Positions 39,526 to 53,448 of a DNA stretch of 64,000 nucleotides are shown here, one piece after another. The stretch's first letter is position 1. The number at the start of each line of letters is the position of its first letter. This DNA is from Eopsaltria australis (Eukaryota > Chordata > Aves > Passeriformes > Petroicidae). Below the pieces are notes generated by a model. The model saw nothing but the letters and a program-made list of their open reading frames with translations. It did not search any database and was not told where the DNA came from. The DNA lies in contig JAVTVJ010000068.1 of assembly GCA_034509425.1 (NCBI GenBank), positions 2,294,001 to 2,358,000 on the forward strand. Direction: 5' to 3'. The translations under genes were made by a program, and so were the position numbers.

Positions 39526-42500
39526 GACTGGAATCTCAGTTTGGTGTATTCAGTTCTTGAGGAAGGGTACTTTTGAGACAATTAGTTCTTCCTGAATCCT
39601 CACATTCCTCTGCCTGCTCATCACCACATACCTGCCCATCTATCACATGGACATAACGATTTTACTTTTCTTATTTTTTGCAACTCATTTCATTGTTCTT
39701 CTCCCTTTTTCACTTTCAGTTCATATTTTATGGGGAACTTTTTCTGCAGAGCAAACAAGCTGACTCACCATTAATCTCAAATATCGATATTCTCTTTAGT
39801 CATTATGTTTTGTTCTCATTTTAGATAACAAAATAGCTCATGCTGACTATCCAGTATGAGATGTTTTATGTGCATATGCATTAAACGAAAGCACATCCAG
39901 GAAACACTTCATGTCAGTCTACAATGATGCTGAAGACACACACCTGTATTACATATTCAGACATATTTCTTCATCTAACTCCAGTAAAACCACTGCATTA
40001 GCTTCCAGCATTTCTTTCTCATTTCTATAAGTAAACAGTTATCTCCTTCAGCATAAATTCATATTTAATCTTTTATTTTCTTAATTATGTAAATTGTTTG
40101 AATAATTTTTCATTTACATGGTTATGTGTCACAGTTCTGTGTAGGAATACCTACGCCAGAGAATTGCATTGTGTTTCAGGTTTGTTGCTGCATGTGTTCC
40201 AGCTGTTAGTGTAAATAAATTTTGAATTATCTGTCTAGAGGAATTTGTAATATTTTTATCACTTAAGCTTTTCCTTCATGCCAATTTTTAACTGCTGAAG
40301 AGGATTTGAAGGCTTGTAACAGCTAATGCCAACACTTCCTACATGTTTTATTCATGTGAAGGTGTTTGCCCTGAAGTAAATGATCAGAGTGCAATCTAAT
40401 TTCACCTTGGTCACTTTAATACAGACTATGAGCACACTGCTTGATCTGTACTACAGGATTAATATCTTATTTTAGGATGTGAAAAGTAGAATCTACAAGC
40501 TTTGAGTTCAAGTCAGGCCATAGGAGGACTAGAGAAAGAGTGCATCCTAAAAGCATGACTTTTTAGAGGATTTTAGCAGTTTTGAGAAACTTTGGGTTTT
40601 GATACTGGACTGAAATTGGCACATTAAGCACAAAGAATGTCACCAGGAGAGGTCTTCAGCCTGTGTATAGATTAAATGCAAATTTCTCAAGGTTAGAAAA
40701 GTTGAAGGACTACATCTTAATGGCGATGATTAATGTAGACATACCTAGAGGCTTTCCACCTATTTTACCCAATAGGGGCTCATGTTCATCAGCATCTTTT
40801 CCATTACACCATCTTCTCAGTTCTGAAGGAAATTGGTGGGGGTTAGAACTGGGACTTTAGTGAACCCTATGGAAAGTATCTCCCAGCAGAACTTGGGGCT
40901 GTCCTGCTCCCACCAGCCTGACCATGTTGTTACTGTCCCCCAGTAACCTGGTCTGGGTACCTCTACAGCAGCTTGATTTGAGTCAAAGTGCCTCAACTGC
41001 TCTTCTCTACTTGAACTTTGCTCTGGAAAATCTCATGTTCAAATACATCCTAAACAAAGCAGACTTTAATTCTTACTCCACAAAATACCTGCTGTGTGCT
41101 TTCAGAAACTGCCAGAGCTGTGAGTGAATCCCTTCTGCATCTGATTTCCTCAGGCAGGTCATAGCCTCTGGAGAGGTTTTACAGAGTTCATCTGCTCTGG
41201 AGGAGCAGGATTTATCTTTCAATTACCAGAGGAAAATACAGTCATGGTATTGAAACCATTCTCAACACTTACAATCCCTAAAATCATTGTAGGTAGAGGA
41301 AGTAATCATTGTTATTAACATTAGATGTCAAAGAGCAAACCAAAGAATGCACAAACTTCTATTTGCTCTTAGAAAGCTAAATGTTCTTGCTCAAGGTCCA
41401 AACTTTAGAAAAGCTGACACGTCTGTTTTCGAGTAATTTAATAACCTTGTACATCTATCACTGAAAGAAAATTAGATGTTTGCACAAAGGAAACAGTATT
41501 TTTTCTTAAATAGATGAGGAAAAGGCAACTTGACAGATTACCTTTGCAGCTGAAAGTAGAAAACCAAGCCACATGCATCACTAGCATGTTCTGCTCAGTC
41601 TTTGCAGCCAGCTCTCCTTTGCTAGTAGAGATGATGCTGGGAATAGGTCTTCAATCACATTAGTGACACTGTGGGTAAGAGTTCATAGAAATGAGCTTGG
41701 GGCAGACATTCAGTCTGATACAGAGAAGTTCTGTACACAGTGTTCCTCTTTAACCATAATATTTTTAAATCCAAAATTATCTCTTCACCTTTGCAGACTA
41801 ATCATGCACCACTACACTTGCTTTCAATTTATCATCCTTCTCCTTTCTCCAACATTACAAAATTTTAAAATAACTGGCTCCCATTTCTTAGTTTTAGATT
41901 CCATCTTCCCTTTAATCTTTTTTTTTGCTGCCCAGTTCAGACATTTTCCAGTCATATACCCGTAAAAAAACCCAAGCAACCAACGAAAAAAACCCCAAAA
42001 CAAAACCAACCCAACAAAAACCTTGTCCCCTTATTTATTCTGCAGGTGGCTTGATACAGTTATATTTTAATTAATATATTTGGTTTGATGCCTAGGACAG
42101 CTAGAGAAGGAGATTTTAACATTAACTCCTTGTCATCAGGCATTTTGGTGTATTGGAAAATATTTACTGAAAGCAGGTTTTAAATAATTTATAGTGATGC
42201 ACAAATCAAATACTTGTACATGATTTCCATGGACATGATGTCTGCTGCAGGAACAAGGGGTAGTTTTTTGATCACCCTACTCCAGTTAGTGAAGCTCAAA
42301 GTGGCATACATGTTTATTCCTTTTCCTTCAAGTTGGAATATTTCACTATTGGTTTAGATATTTTTTAAAGATGAAACGGCATTTAAAAGATATGAAGAGA
42401 ACAATTCTGTCGAAGTTTTAAAACAATGTTTTTCTTTGTATATTAAAAAGATACTGTCAAAATCAGAAGGACAAGTATTCCATTTCCCATGCATTGCTGC

Positions 42501-44189
42501 TAACATTTCCATCCTTTTTTCGCAATGCCTTGAGGGAACAATTCAAATCACAGGAACAGAGACAGCAAAGGGCAGCAAAGAAGTGTGCAACATTAATCTC
42601 AACTGAACTCTAGTAAAGTCAATAGTAATTTCTCTGTAACTACAATGGCTTTGAATTAGGTCCTCAGGGGTAGTTTATAAAGTAATGTAGGTGCCAGCAT
42701 TTTTGTAGATCCCACCTGACACCGATCAGAGATAGATGAATCGTAGTGAAATCCTGCACTATCAGATATCCTCATGTCTCAGACAAGGTCAGCTGTATCT
42801 GCTACTGCAGTCTGTGTTACAACTTTCTGAAGCTGTTGGGCACCACCACTTTACATAAAGTGATTGTGGGAAGTCATTAAATTCTTCCTTGAAAGTCAGA
42901 AGGCAAATAGTGTTCTTTAACCACTCATCACTATTTCTGCATGGAAGGCAAAGGCAACTCAGGAATTTCAAAGCACTTGGAAATAGAAATTTTGCTGAGC
43001 ACGGTCCTACATAGACCGTGTGTGAGTGGGAGATGATGGGGGGTGGGAGAGCTGTGTGGTGTGAGAAAGCTTGTAGGAGAAGCCTACAAAAGCAACAAGG
43101 GCAGCATTGTGGGATGGGGAAAGAGTCAGCAAGAGTTTTTGCAGTTCCTGGCCGAGAGAACCCTTGTACTGAGAAAATAAAAATATTTACTGTCCACAAT
43201 TCTTGTTGTGGACAAGAAAATAACTTGTCTTTTCTAATGAACAAAAGCTTGCAGAGCAATCAGAGTAAGAAAAATGCTGGACTCAAACCTCAGGTTCTCC
43301 AGTTATCTGGAGTAATCTACAAAATGTTAATCTCTGGCTAGCTGTGTGGATTAAGAATTGCATGCATTGTGCCAATGTAGTGTGTATTTGTCCTATCCAT
43401 CCCTTTTCTAGCAGCTGCTATGTCTTTCTCTGTGATACAGTTACAGTACACTTCCTTACTTTTTTCTGAGTCACTTGAGAGATCAGCTATTGCTATTTCC
43501 ATTTTGTCTTGGTGTTCTTTATACAGGTCATCTGTCCAAATCCTAGATCTTTGCTGAAGCATTTGCTTTCAAGGTCATTTAGACACTCGCTTCTGCCTTA
43601 GTGTGTTCCCAACATCTGCATTTGAACAGAGGACACAGAGGCATGTTCTGAGAGCCAAACTTTGGGCTGTAGTATTGTCTTCTCTCATGGAGACTCCTGG
43701 CCATATCCTGAATGCATAGGAGGAGAAAAGATTTGGGTACACACATCTGCACACCACTGAGTTCCCACTGTGAGGAATTCCACAACTGCAGAGATAGGGA
43801 AGGTTGGTGCCCTCCAGCAGGTCCCTAGACCTGGAAAAGTAAAGTACAAGATCCATTTTGAAGCATACCTCTTCCTGGCTGTGGGGACAGCCTGGGACAC
43901 ATATGGTCTAGACTACTGGTGATGAAAATTTGCTTGAAATGCTTAATGCCAGGTACTGCTTTGGTACTTGGTGACATTCTTTGCTTCAGGTGTCTGCTTT
44001 TGGCTGGCATCCTCCTGTGAGTTAAGGGTGAGTTGCCATTGTGTGCATGTCATTGTCTCCTACTGAGATACAGTGGGAGCAGTTGCTCAGTAGGTCCATT
44101 TTTGGAAGATATTTTATTGGCGGTATCTTTTTTTGTGGGGAGGAAGAGTCCTCAAAGCTGTTGTCTAGAATTTAGAAGGCTAGAGCTGA
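39526..44189. other. Intergenic DNA without recognised genes
   Basis: AT-rich sequence. The open frames present (for example 42789-43259 on the minus strand) are low-complexity, lack motifs and have no splice context that I can support. No RNA gene was recognised. Confidence 0.5.
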
Positions 44190-44480
44190 CAGTATCCTTT
44201 TAGTATTCTGGTACAGTGTGTTTTGGTTTTCCATACTTGTTTAATGTAATTTTAATGTTTTTTATTGTAATAAAGTCAATGTCTGACAGTGGGATTTTGC
44301 ATGACAGTATGGTTGACAGGAGAGTTTCATTAGCCCATTTAAGCAAGTTCCCATTTACTTTGACTGTTCAAGCAGAACCTTGGCATAAAACTTTGATGAG
44401 GTTCATGATTTTTGTTGGCATGCAATAGACCTTCAAGATGTTCCAAAGTGAATTGCACTGGCATCTGTCAAATGCTTCCA
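44190..44480 (-). mobile_element. Ancient LINE reverse-transcriptase remnant
   Basis: Minus-strand translation gives a MEAFDRCQCNSLWNILK-type motif followed by PTKIMNLIKVL, V.VNG, and a weak KIPLSDIDF block. This matches the general plan of LINE reverse transcriptase (KAFD...LW.IL...G.P.KII..I), and not the CR1 subfamilies elsewhere in the window. Heavily decayed; the family cannot be named from the sequence. Confidence 0.45.
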
Positions 44481-47400
44481 TAAGCCCAGATAAATTTAAG
44501 GCTCTAAATACTGTTTGAAATCTGCCTCTAATTGAACTAAGCTCCACAGTTTCTGGATTTTAAGTCTGCTATCAGGTTTTTTCTTGATTTAAAACCTGTC
44601 ATATTTAAGGGCATATGATGACTGCACTGGTTGGGCTATCATTTCTAGTTTCATCCCATAGCTCATGTCCATGAAACCCAGGATCATCTATAAATTGCAG
44701 ATGTATGGGTCACATGAGACATTTCCTGCTTTAGCCTGGCCTATACTTTTCCCAACCCAAATGATGAGTACTTATCAAAATATGAAAGAGAAGACAAGGT
44801 CAGAAATATTATTTAATGACATCTTATTTTGTAGCAGAATTTGCAATACTAACCTCAAACCCAGAAAAAATGCAGAAGTAAGCTCAAGATAAAAATCTCC
44901 TACATTCCTTTTTATTTTCTGCTTGGCTAAAGCACTGCTGGCTGAGACACTCCCATTGCCATAAACATGCCCCTCACACAAAGCAATCCTTAAACCCATT
45001 TTCATCCAACTGTAGCTCATGTTCAAACTTGTCTGATTACATCAGCAACACACAATATTTTTAATAGTATGAAAATACTATCCTGTGCCCATGGAAAGCC
45101 GATAAGTGCTAAGACTCCTCCCTCAGAATGCAAATACAGTTGAACTGCTTTGAGATTCTGTTTCAGTGTGACTTCCCTAATGTTTTCTGAACTGAAAATG
45201 TATGGAAGTGAGCCTGGTTACTATAGCAGCTGAGTATTTGGTTAAGCATTCAGAATTTCTATCTGAACATCAGGTTTATGAATCTTTTTCAGTAAGCTAG
45301 AAGATGTTGAAGATAAAAATTTGAATGAGTAAAAACATTCTGTTGTGATGATTTTGAAATTTAACATTTTAATTTTTCTTCTTGAAAATCTCTGTACAGA
45401 ATGGGAAAGAAAACAACTCCCAAACTGCTGTTACCATTCCAGTAAATAGGTCATATTAGATTACTTAGTACAAAGGGGAGAAGAAGTAGCTGTTCAGGAA
45501 CAATTCAGAATATCCTGTACCCTTTGCTTCTGAGAGCTGAATGTTGTCATATCCATATGCAGAGGAGGGAACTGCATTCTGGTTCCCACAGCTCAACTAC
45601 CTCATCGGTTCTGTTATTGACTTCAAATGCTGAGCCTGGACTGAAATAAGGGGAAGTGGATCTTTTTCTGTCTTTGCTACGTACCAAGTTTGAACCGGCC
45701 AGAATACCTTTTGTGGTGAAAAAACCCCAACTGCTCAAATAGTTAAGTCTGCCCTTCTACATGAAAATTTGAATAACTTCGTGTATGTTAATGACTTCTT
45801 CTAGGCAACTGTCATTCTTCTTTTAGGAAAAATAAAAGTGTACCATCCCACAGAGAACAGCACAACCCACTCTTTGCCATCCACACGGAAGTTGGAGTCG
45901 CCGAGTTGGACAAACCACCCCAGGAGGTATTTGCACAGAACAACACTTCCTCCTTGAGACAGCTCTGCAACCGTCAGATGGGAAGGATGTTGTAGCCAGA
46001 AAAAAAAAAAAGAAAAATGTACCACCACACTACTCTCCTAAAATGCAGTCTAAGTGCACCAAGAAACAGAGAGAAAAAAACATGACACAGCAGAGATTCT
46101 TGTTCCCTGATAGCCTTGGAGAGGAGTTCATTACAGAGATGGTCTGTCAGCTGAGGAAATGTGTATACCTGCACAAGATTTCTTTCATTCAAAATCTGAG
46201 ATGCCAGAGGTGCATTTGGGAGTGGGGAGAGATTATTTTGGATCTCTTTGCTGAATTTGGTGCGTACAATTACATCTGCAGTGTAAATGCTCACTCATTA
46301 TGCTGCTCCCTCTGAAAAGTAAATTTATATATATTGAAAATACTTCCAAGTACTTGAGCCCAAAGAGTGATCCTTTAAATTGGCTCAGGTCCCTTTCATC
46401 TACCAAAAGATTAGAAATATTAATACTGTTTGAATTACCACTCAGTTGTTCTATCTGTTAAGAGAAAGAGCTGCAATTTATGTTACAAAACTCTCTAAAC
46501 AAAGTTCCATTCTCTACCTCTTTAACAAGATTAAAATATTTGATTTTTTAATGTTTATTATGCTGAATATGGGGTGTGATCTGATGAAGTCTATCACTCA
46601 GACTTTTTAAACTTCTGATTTCAATCTGGACAAACCCAAGGCCTCAGAATGCATCCCAGTATTTCAGGTGTTTCTAATCATGGTGTGAACAACTATCACA
46701 GAATAATTTCACTCTGTTTCCGCCAAAACAGGTAACATGATGTGGAAGTCCATTGGTACCTACAGTTCCAGAAGGTTTTGCACTTTCTTAAACAGTCGTT
46801 GGAGCAAGTCCTAGCAAGCTATTTCTGACTGATGTCCAGTTCAGCTAAATAAAATACCAGGTCCTTGAAAACAAAGGAATAAGCTAAAGCTAAAAGTATT
46901 CCACTGGAGACAATACCTTAATTACTGCTCTGCTTCAGCAATTTATGTCCAGCAGATAGCCATCATTCTTCAGATTAGGTATGCTACATGCAGCTGAACA
47001 TTTTTAGGGCAAAAAGCCCGTAATATGCTCATTTCTTGTCACTGGCTGTATCAGCAACAGCATATTTCTTTCGATATAGAGCGATAAAAATTGAAAGCAA
47101 CTCTCTCCCTCCTCTGACTGGCTGTGCTTTGGTTCATCATGTGGAATGGTCTTGAGACACATCCTCTGGTTTCCTCCTAGCTGAAACAAAGATGGAAGAC
47201 AATATGCAGAAGCACAGCTAACAGCCATTCATTCAGTCTAAGGACCAGACTATGACACCCCTCTGAAATAAATCACCTTGAAAAGCACATAATGTGGCCA
47301 GTGAGCCCTCACCACCAAATTTTTCTTTTATCAGAGTATGTGCCAATGTCACTGATCAGTCAATATCAGCCACATTAAATACTGCCCTCGAAACCAGCCC

Positions 47401-50400
47401 AGGATAATACTTGTTCCTTTAATGCCATTTCTTTAACCTTGGGAGAGAAAAACTTATTAAACCCATAAACAACTAGAATCCATGATATTTATAAAGCAGC
47501 TAGCAGTTTTTCGTGTGACCTTTTCATAAATGCATGCTTTGTATAATTAAAAATGATCTAGAATGTGATTATTAGTGCTATAGGACAAAATTATCATATT
47601 ACTGGTTTTATTAATGGGCCATTCATACAGTTATTCTCTCTTGAGAAAATCTGTTTTTCCCTTGGAATAAAATGTCTGCAATCCAAGACTATCTGTTCTG
47701 ATTGCTCTTCATGACCCTCACGGACCAGAAATCTTTTATTACCTCAGAAAACTACCATGTACTTTAGAAGCAGAAATTATCCATTTCTTCATAGTCATTC
47801 ACTGAAGCTTGAAGGTTTTAACAATAAGTGGAAATAAATGATAATGCAGTTACTTTTAGATTTGCCTATATTCATACCAAAGCAGTTTCTGATGACATTT
47901 TTCAGAAGTTCACAAATCCTAAAGAATAGCCTTAATCATAAAGTGTCAGGTCATTCCTATATCTTTTTTTTTTTTTTCTTCAACTTAACAGAATTAGGGA
48001 AATTTTATCTCAGTAAGAAGCTCCACTAAGTATCAGGGTTTTTCAACTTTCATTTCAGCACTAGGACTAAATGCTAACAGTGCTGTTCCCACTACCAGGA
48101 GTTTGCTCTGACAATTCTATTTACAGAACATTTATATTCTATTTATTGCTCTTACAGAACTGTATGAGGAAGAACTGCTACTAAAGCAATCCTCATGGAA
48201 AAAAAATTGATTCAGGAGATGGGGCTTTTGGAGGTCTCACTGGCTGAACCATTATTTCTGCTTCAGCAGCTTTACCAGAGCATCTTTCCATCTGTTCTCC
48301 TCAGGAACTGAATTTCACCTTTGCTTAACTATATAAAGAGCATCCATAGATGGGATTTAAATATACTTTCTCATATGGAATCTCTTCATTCAAGCAGACA
48401 TTATCTGAGGTGGTATAATGCTCATTTTTTATATGAGCCCTGTATGGGTAACACTTCCATCCAAACACTTGCTGGATTTGCAAAACTTTTAACAAATTTA
48501 ACACTTGAATTATTACCAGTCTTTCCCCAACTGTTGTTTCTGCCATCTGGATTCATATCTTGCCCCAGTGAACTGTTGTGCAACTTACATTTAATTATTT
48601 CGGGAAAGAAACAGCTTTTGAATAATTCTTGCAGAGTTTGACCTTTCTGGATGAAGCTATCTTTAAATTTTGAGACAAAAATTAGACTGATGGTATCTAA
48701 ATCTCACATGGTCTTTTTCTTCTGTAGCATTTCAAAACAATTAAATCTTCCATTGAAAACCTATCTGAACATCACTCAAAAACTGTTTTCCTAAAATAGT
48801 CAGCCTCTTTTTTCCTGGCATAAACCTTATAAGACCACCTAACTCCATTATTTTTCAAAATGTTAATAATCTCACAGAAATTAATTTGCAAGGTGTCACC
48901 TTGAGGATAAGATAAGACTGGTCTGTTAGACTGACTTGGTGAAAACATGACTATTTGACCCTTTCATGTACTTGCTAGGACAAAAGCATGGACTATTTAT
49001 TTTAACTGCTCTCAGACCCCAGAGTACTTGACCTAGAAAAACACTGGATCTGAGCTTCAAAAGACTCACATTCATTAACTCAGATCAGTTAATAAGCTTT
49101 GGGGAAACTACCTGATTGAATTTCTCTATGAATTACAATAGTCAGGTTGTGAATGGCAACAAATGTCATCTGTGTGATTTCAAATATTTTAATCTATCAA
49201 ACAGTATATTGGATTTTACTTTTAGTTTTGCAGTACAAAAAAACCTAAAAATCTAGAAGTATTCGAGTTGAGCCAGAATAGGACTCACATCTCAGCTGCC
49301 ATTTACTGAAAATCTCCCTTCCCTGAAGGTTTTTAGCTTGTGTTGGAATGTATTTCCTACATGTAGAGACAACCTTCTAAGCAGTAATGCTCCTGAGGTA
49401 TCAGTGTTCTAAGGAAACTACTTTAAAGTTTTATGGGTCAACAGATGGAGATGGGAAAGACCTGCATTTTTAAAGAATATCCACAACCTAACACATCTTG
49501 GTATATCCCACATTAAACAGGCAACAATCCCCACTGAAACAGACTTCCTTGCAAGGTGTGAGTAGCAACAAAGTGAAAGGATTTGCCTTAACACCCTTCA
49601 GTGCATTTACTCATGTGAAGCCAAAGGAGAAGAATTTTGGCCTTATCACTGCTGCTGGTGCTTCTCCCGGAGATTCCTGGCTCACTTCACTGATAAGGTT
49701 TGACAGGATTTCAGAGATAGATGCAGGATGTTCTGTTGAAACAGGATGTCCTTTGTACATGGAGCTGAGTTTTGGCATGCTAAGAGAGCCAGTCAGCCTT
49801 CAGGGCTTAAAAAGAAATATAGTAAAAAGGCAAATGGACAGAATTATGACTTCTTCAAGATGTACACAGCCTGCTACCCCCTCTATACTACAGGCAACAA
49901 CAACCACCTGAACAACAGCCCTGGGGGGTCCTACACAGCGGGCTATTGCACTTGGAGGAGATAATCATCCACGTGCAGTTTACCTCAACAGTGCAGGCCT
50001 GTGCTGAGCCCTGCTGTACTACAGATGACTTTGAGGACTGTGCCTCATCCCCTACCATACAATCAATGCAGCCAACTTGTCAAACCACAGAGCTCATAGG
50101 CAGCACCTGTTTGTCACCAGCTGTGATGCCAGAAGAATGTTCCTGACTTCACCTTGAAGTGAAGCAGCATGTTTTCCTACAAACATTATTTTTTCCCACA
50201 GTAAATATGACAGAGAGAGTTGCTTTACTTGTAAGAAAATCCTATAAAAATTCTGAAGATGAGTGCTGGTGGACCTCACCACAGATGGGAAGTCCAAGCA
50301 GTGAGCCATGGCATGGTCTGTCTCACATTGTATCATTGGGAGTTCCCAGCATCAGAGGGGACATAAGACAACTTGCTATCCCTTTTGTGGGATATTAATG

Positions 50401-53400
50401 GCATGGTTAACATTCCCGACAGTGCTTTTACCTGTCTTTCTCGGATCAAAAAACAACCAGCACCTCCTGATGCCAAACAGACACTATCTGAGCTGGTCTG
50501 CAGAGATTCATAGGATTTCCTACTTACTGTTACTAGTATTAATTTGACAGAAATCACAAAGTATTTTCCGGGATGCCCTCTATACCTACTGCTCCTGCCC
50601 AGCAAAGGGCCTGGCTGTGAGTCAATGGCCACAGAAAATATTCCTGATGACACAGGTATTCTGTAGGACACCCAAGAGGCAGCGCTGACTGACCAGAAAG
50701 CACCAAGCTTCACCCATCCTCAATGTGGCCTGGAGGGATTGGGAAGAAGTGGGTCCTGCTGTGCCCAGAGGGAAGATCCTGGTGGGTCCAGCCCAGGTGC
50801 AGCTGGCCAGCAGCTGGGTACAGCATGTCCAGGCAAAAGAAAGGCAATGCTTGCCTGCATATTTGGGGCAACACCGACGGATGCTGCTTACAAGATATGC
50901 AGAGAAAGGCATACCCTAAATGTTCAAAGAAATTTCTGCTTTTAAGAGTGTTTACTGCTTAGGTATAGGACATTTTCCAAGTGACCCTGGAGTGTTTCTA
51001 GGTCTCTCTACCCTTGGCCTTTATCATTTGTGCAACATAGATAATGAGAACTGTTTTGCAAATCATTTTGCATCTGTAAAGTGCTTTGAGATAATGAGAT
51101 GAAAGACACAGGGAGCCTCATCTTGCCAAGAGGAGATCTATCGGGATCTCCCAGAACAGTGCCCAACCAATATTCAAGCAAGTGAGATATTGCTATTGAA
51201 CATTTCAGGTGATTATGACTTTCTCACAGTGGCTGCAAGCAATTATTGGGACCATTTTCCCACATTTTCTCCCCCTGCAGGCTTTGGTATTCAGCCAGAT
51301 CAGTTTTTGTCTCTCTCTTCCCTTAGTGAAACTATCATAGTCATCAGCTTACTGATACCCAGGCACAAAAAAAGTTAATTACTTCCAGCCCACCTGAGGG
51401 GAATCCTCCAAGGCACCTGGGCATTTAAGCCCCAAAAGACAATGATCTCTAAGGCCACAACCTTATTTATGTAAATATATATCTATACATACATACATAA
51501 ATATCTACCTATGGGAGATAATTCACAGTCTTCAGCCAGTTTTCTCTTACTGGGCATGGGACAAGGTGGACAAGGTGGAGTTCAATTGAGACAGCACATT
51601 GGGAAGAGGCATCCTCATGCCAAGCAGTAGGAGATGTGCCTTGTGAGACAGGAATGTTGCAATCCTGTCCACCTCCTGCCATTTATGCGTCTAACCACCA
51701 ATCTGAGCAGATGTTGGTATGTTTATGTCCACTGAGCTGAATACAACAGGATTGATCCTCCTCCTCATGTCAGTGGCAAAAAAATAATGAAATTTTCTTC
51801 TTTTCTGATTAGAAGGCTGGATCATGGTTAGTGAGTCGCAGTTAATCACTTCAGAGTGATTTTTTTTTTTTCATATTTAGTTCTTGGTGTCTCTTCTCTA
51901 CTCAGAACCTGTTTCAAATCCTATGACTTGTGGATTTGTCCTTGAGTTAACAGTTGTGTCTAGCAGACTGGAAGAGACACTTAGAGGTTTTCAAATTCAA
52001 TTCATGCTGAAATCTGAGTGCAGCTTGCCTCATAGAGGAACAAATTGTTGCCCCCATTATCAGGGAGGGAAGTAAACAAATATTCACAGCAGAAAAACCT
52101 TGCACACACTCTACTGTCAGAGTGGTCCTGGAGTGTTTCATACAGGTTTTGTATGTGAGGTATTTAAACATCTGGAGGCTGGACAGTTGTATCTCTGTAT
52201 CTTTTATAAGGCTTTTGCAAACATCAGAGTAAGATGCATCCTTACTGATAACATTGAACATAATCATAAGCAATATAATTTCCCAAATGCCACCAGAATT
52301 GAAACTGGACCAAGTTTCAGCCATCTAAGCATCTGCGCACTTTCCTTCTCTAAATGGGTCGTCCAGGGGAAGGAAAAGAAAAGGAGCTTGTAAACCCTCT
52401 GAGGCTGAAGGGAATAAATTATGCAGCAGTAATTATTAATAAAGCTACAGGATTTGTACATAAAGTAAATAAAATTTATTTATAATATTTATTATGGCAT
52501 GCTTATCTTATTTATTATCACATTTTCAGCATTGCCCTGGAGAATAATATTTTAAACAATCAGTGAAGTTTCTAGAGGTGTCCATTGTGAACATACCTTT
52601 TGATAATAGTCCTTTCATCTCTTTCATCTCACATTCTTCCCTTTTTCTCATCTTCTTTGTATGTTTCCCTATCTGAGTATTGTCTACAACATTATAATAG
52701 CTTCTTTCTAATCATATGCTGGTATTATTTTGCATAATAATGTCCTTAATTTTTTTTTTGCTTTGTCTTTCCATATAAATATTATTGTGCTTCAAAACAT
52801 TATTACAGTTTTGAGACTGGTACATCTCTTTATGAGACAAAGGAAAGGAAAGGAACGAAGCTGACAAGAGAAATTAAGATGCCTGAGTGCTGGTGCTACA
52901 AGTTGATCTCCCACATTCAGTGTGAGCCGCCTTCCTGTCTTCAGCTGTCTTTGGAGTAATACAATAACAATATAAATACACTCCCATATGCAAATATATT
53001 AAAGTAACAAAAGTCTGATCAGCCTTTCAAAGAGATTTCTAGCATTTTCATCTACCACAAACAATTCACCCTTTTTCTGTTAACTAGTCTCTGTTGTATA
53101 TGCTGTTGGTATTATTTAGAGAGGCATCTAATTTCTCTACAAAAGCAATGAAAACCCAGATGAACTTCACAATCCTTGCTGTGCACAGTCCCTCCATGAA
53201 TTCAAATTCAATTGCTAGCCTCTCCTTTTAAATGACATTTTTAATAGCAAAAACAAGGTATATTAATGTCATAGAAAAAAAAACAGTCCATGAATGTGTG
53301 TATTTATGTAATAACTTTTAAAAGCTAGTTCTCAGTACCTGTTAACAGAAAATTAAGTCTCTTTTTTTTTTTTTTTTTAAAGGAAACCTGAATGCCTCAG

Positions 53401-53448
53401 TCACAAGTCTGTTAATTGTACTTTGGTATTTCCAAAATTCTGGCTGAA
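44481..53448. other. Gene-poor interval left of the TLR8 relic
   Basis: No confirmed gene. Noted inside: minus-strand open frames at 45801-46294, a possibly codon-like region at 49498-50150 that needs several frame shifts, and one member of a repeat pair at 50612-50775. A T run lies at 47965-47979 and AT-rich simple sequence near 51470-51510. None was assigned. Confidence 0.4.
50612..50775 (+). repeat. Unnamed repeat, copy 1 (left of TLR8 relic)
   Basis: Roughly 75 percent identical by eye to 56214-56350. Shared landmarks are CAATGGCCACA/CCATGGCCACA, then TT(C)TGTAGGACACC, then AGAAAGCACCAAGCTTCA, then AGTGGGTCC. The family is unknown. Both copies are in the same orientation. Confidence 0.6.

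Noticed and set aside
42789..43259. 156-codon minus-strand open frame
   Set aside because: Low-information, Cys/Ser/Leu-rich composition and no recognisable domain; best explained as a chance frame.
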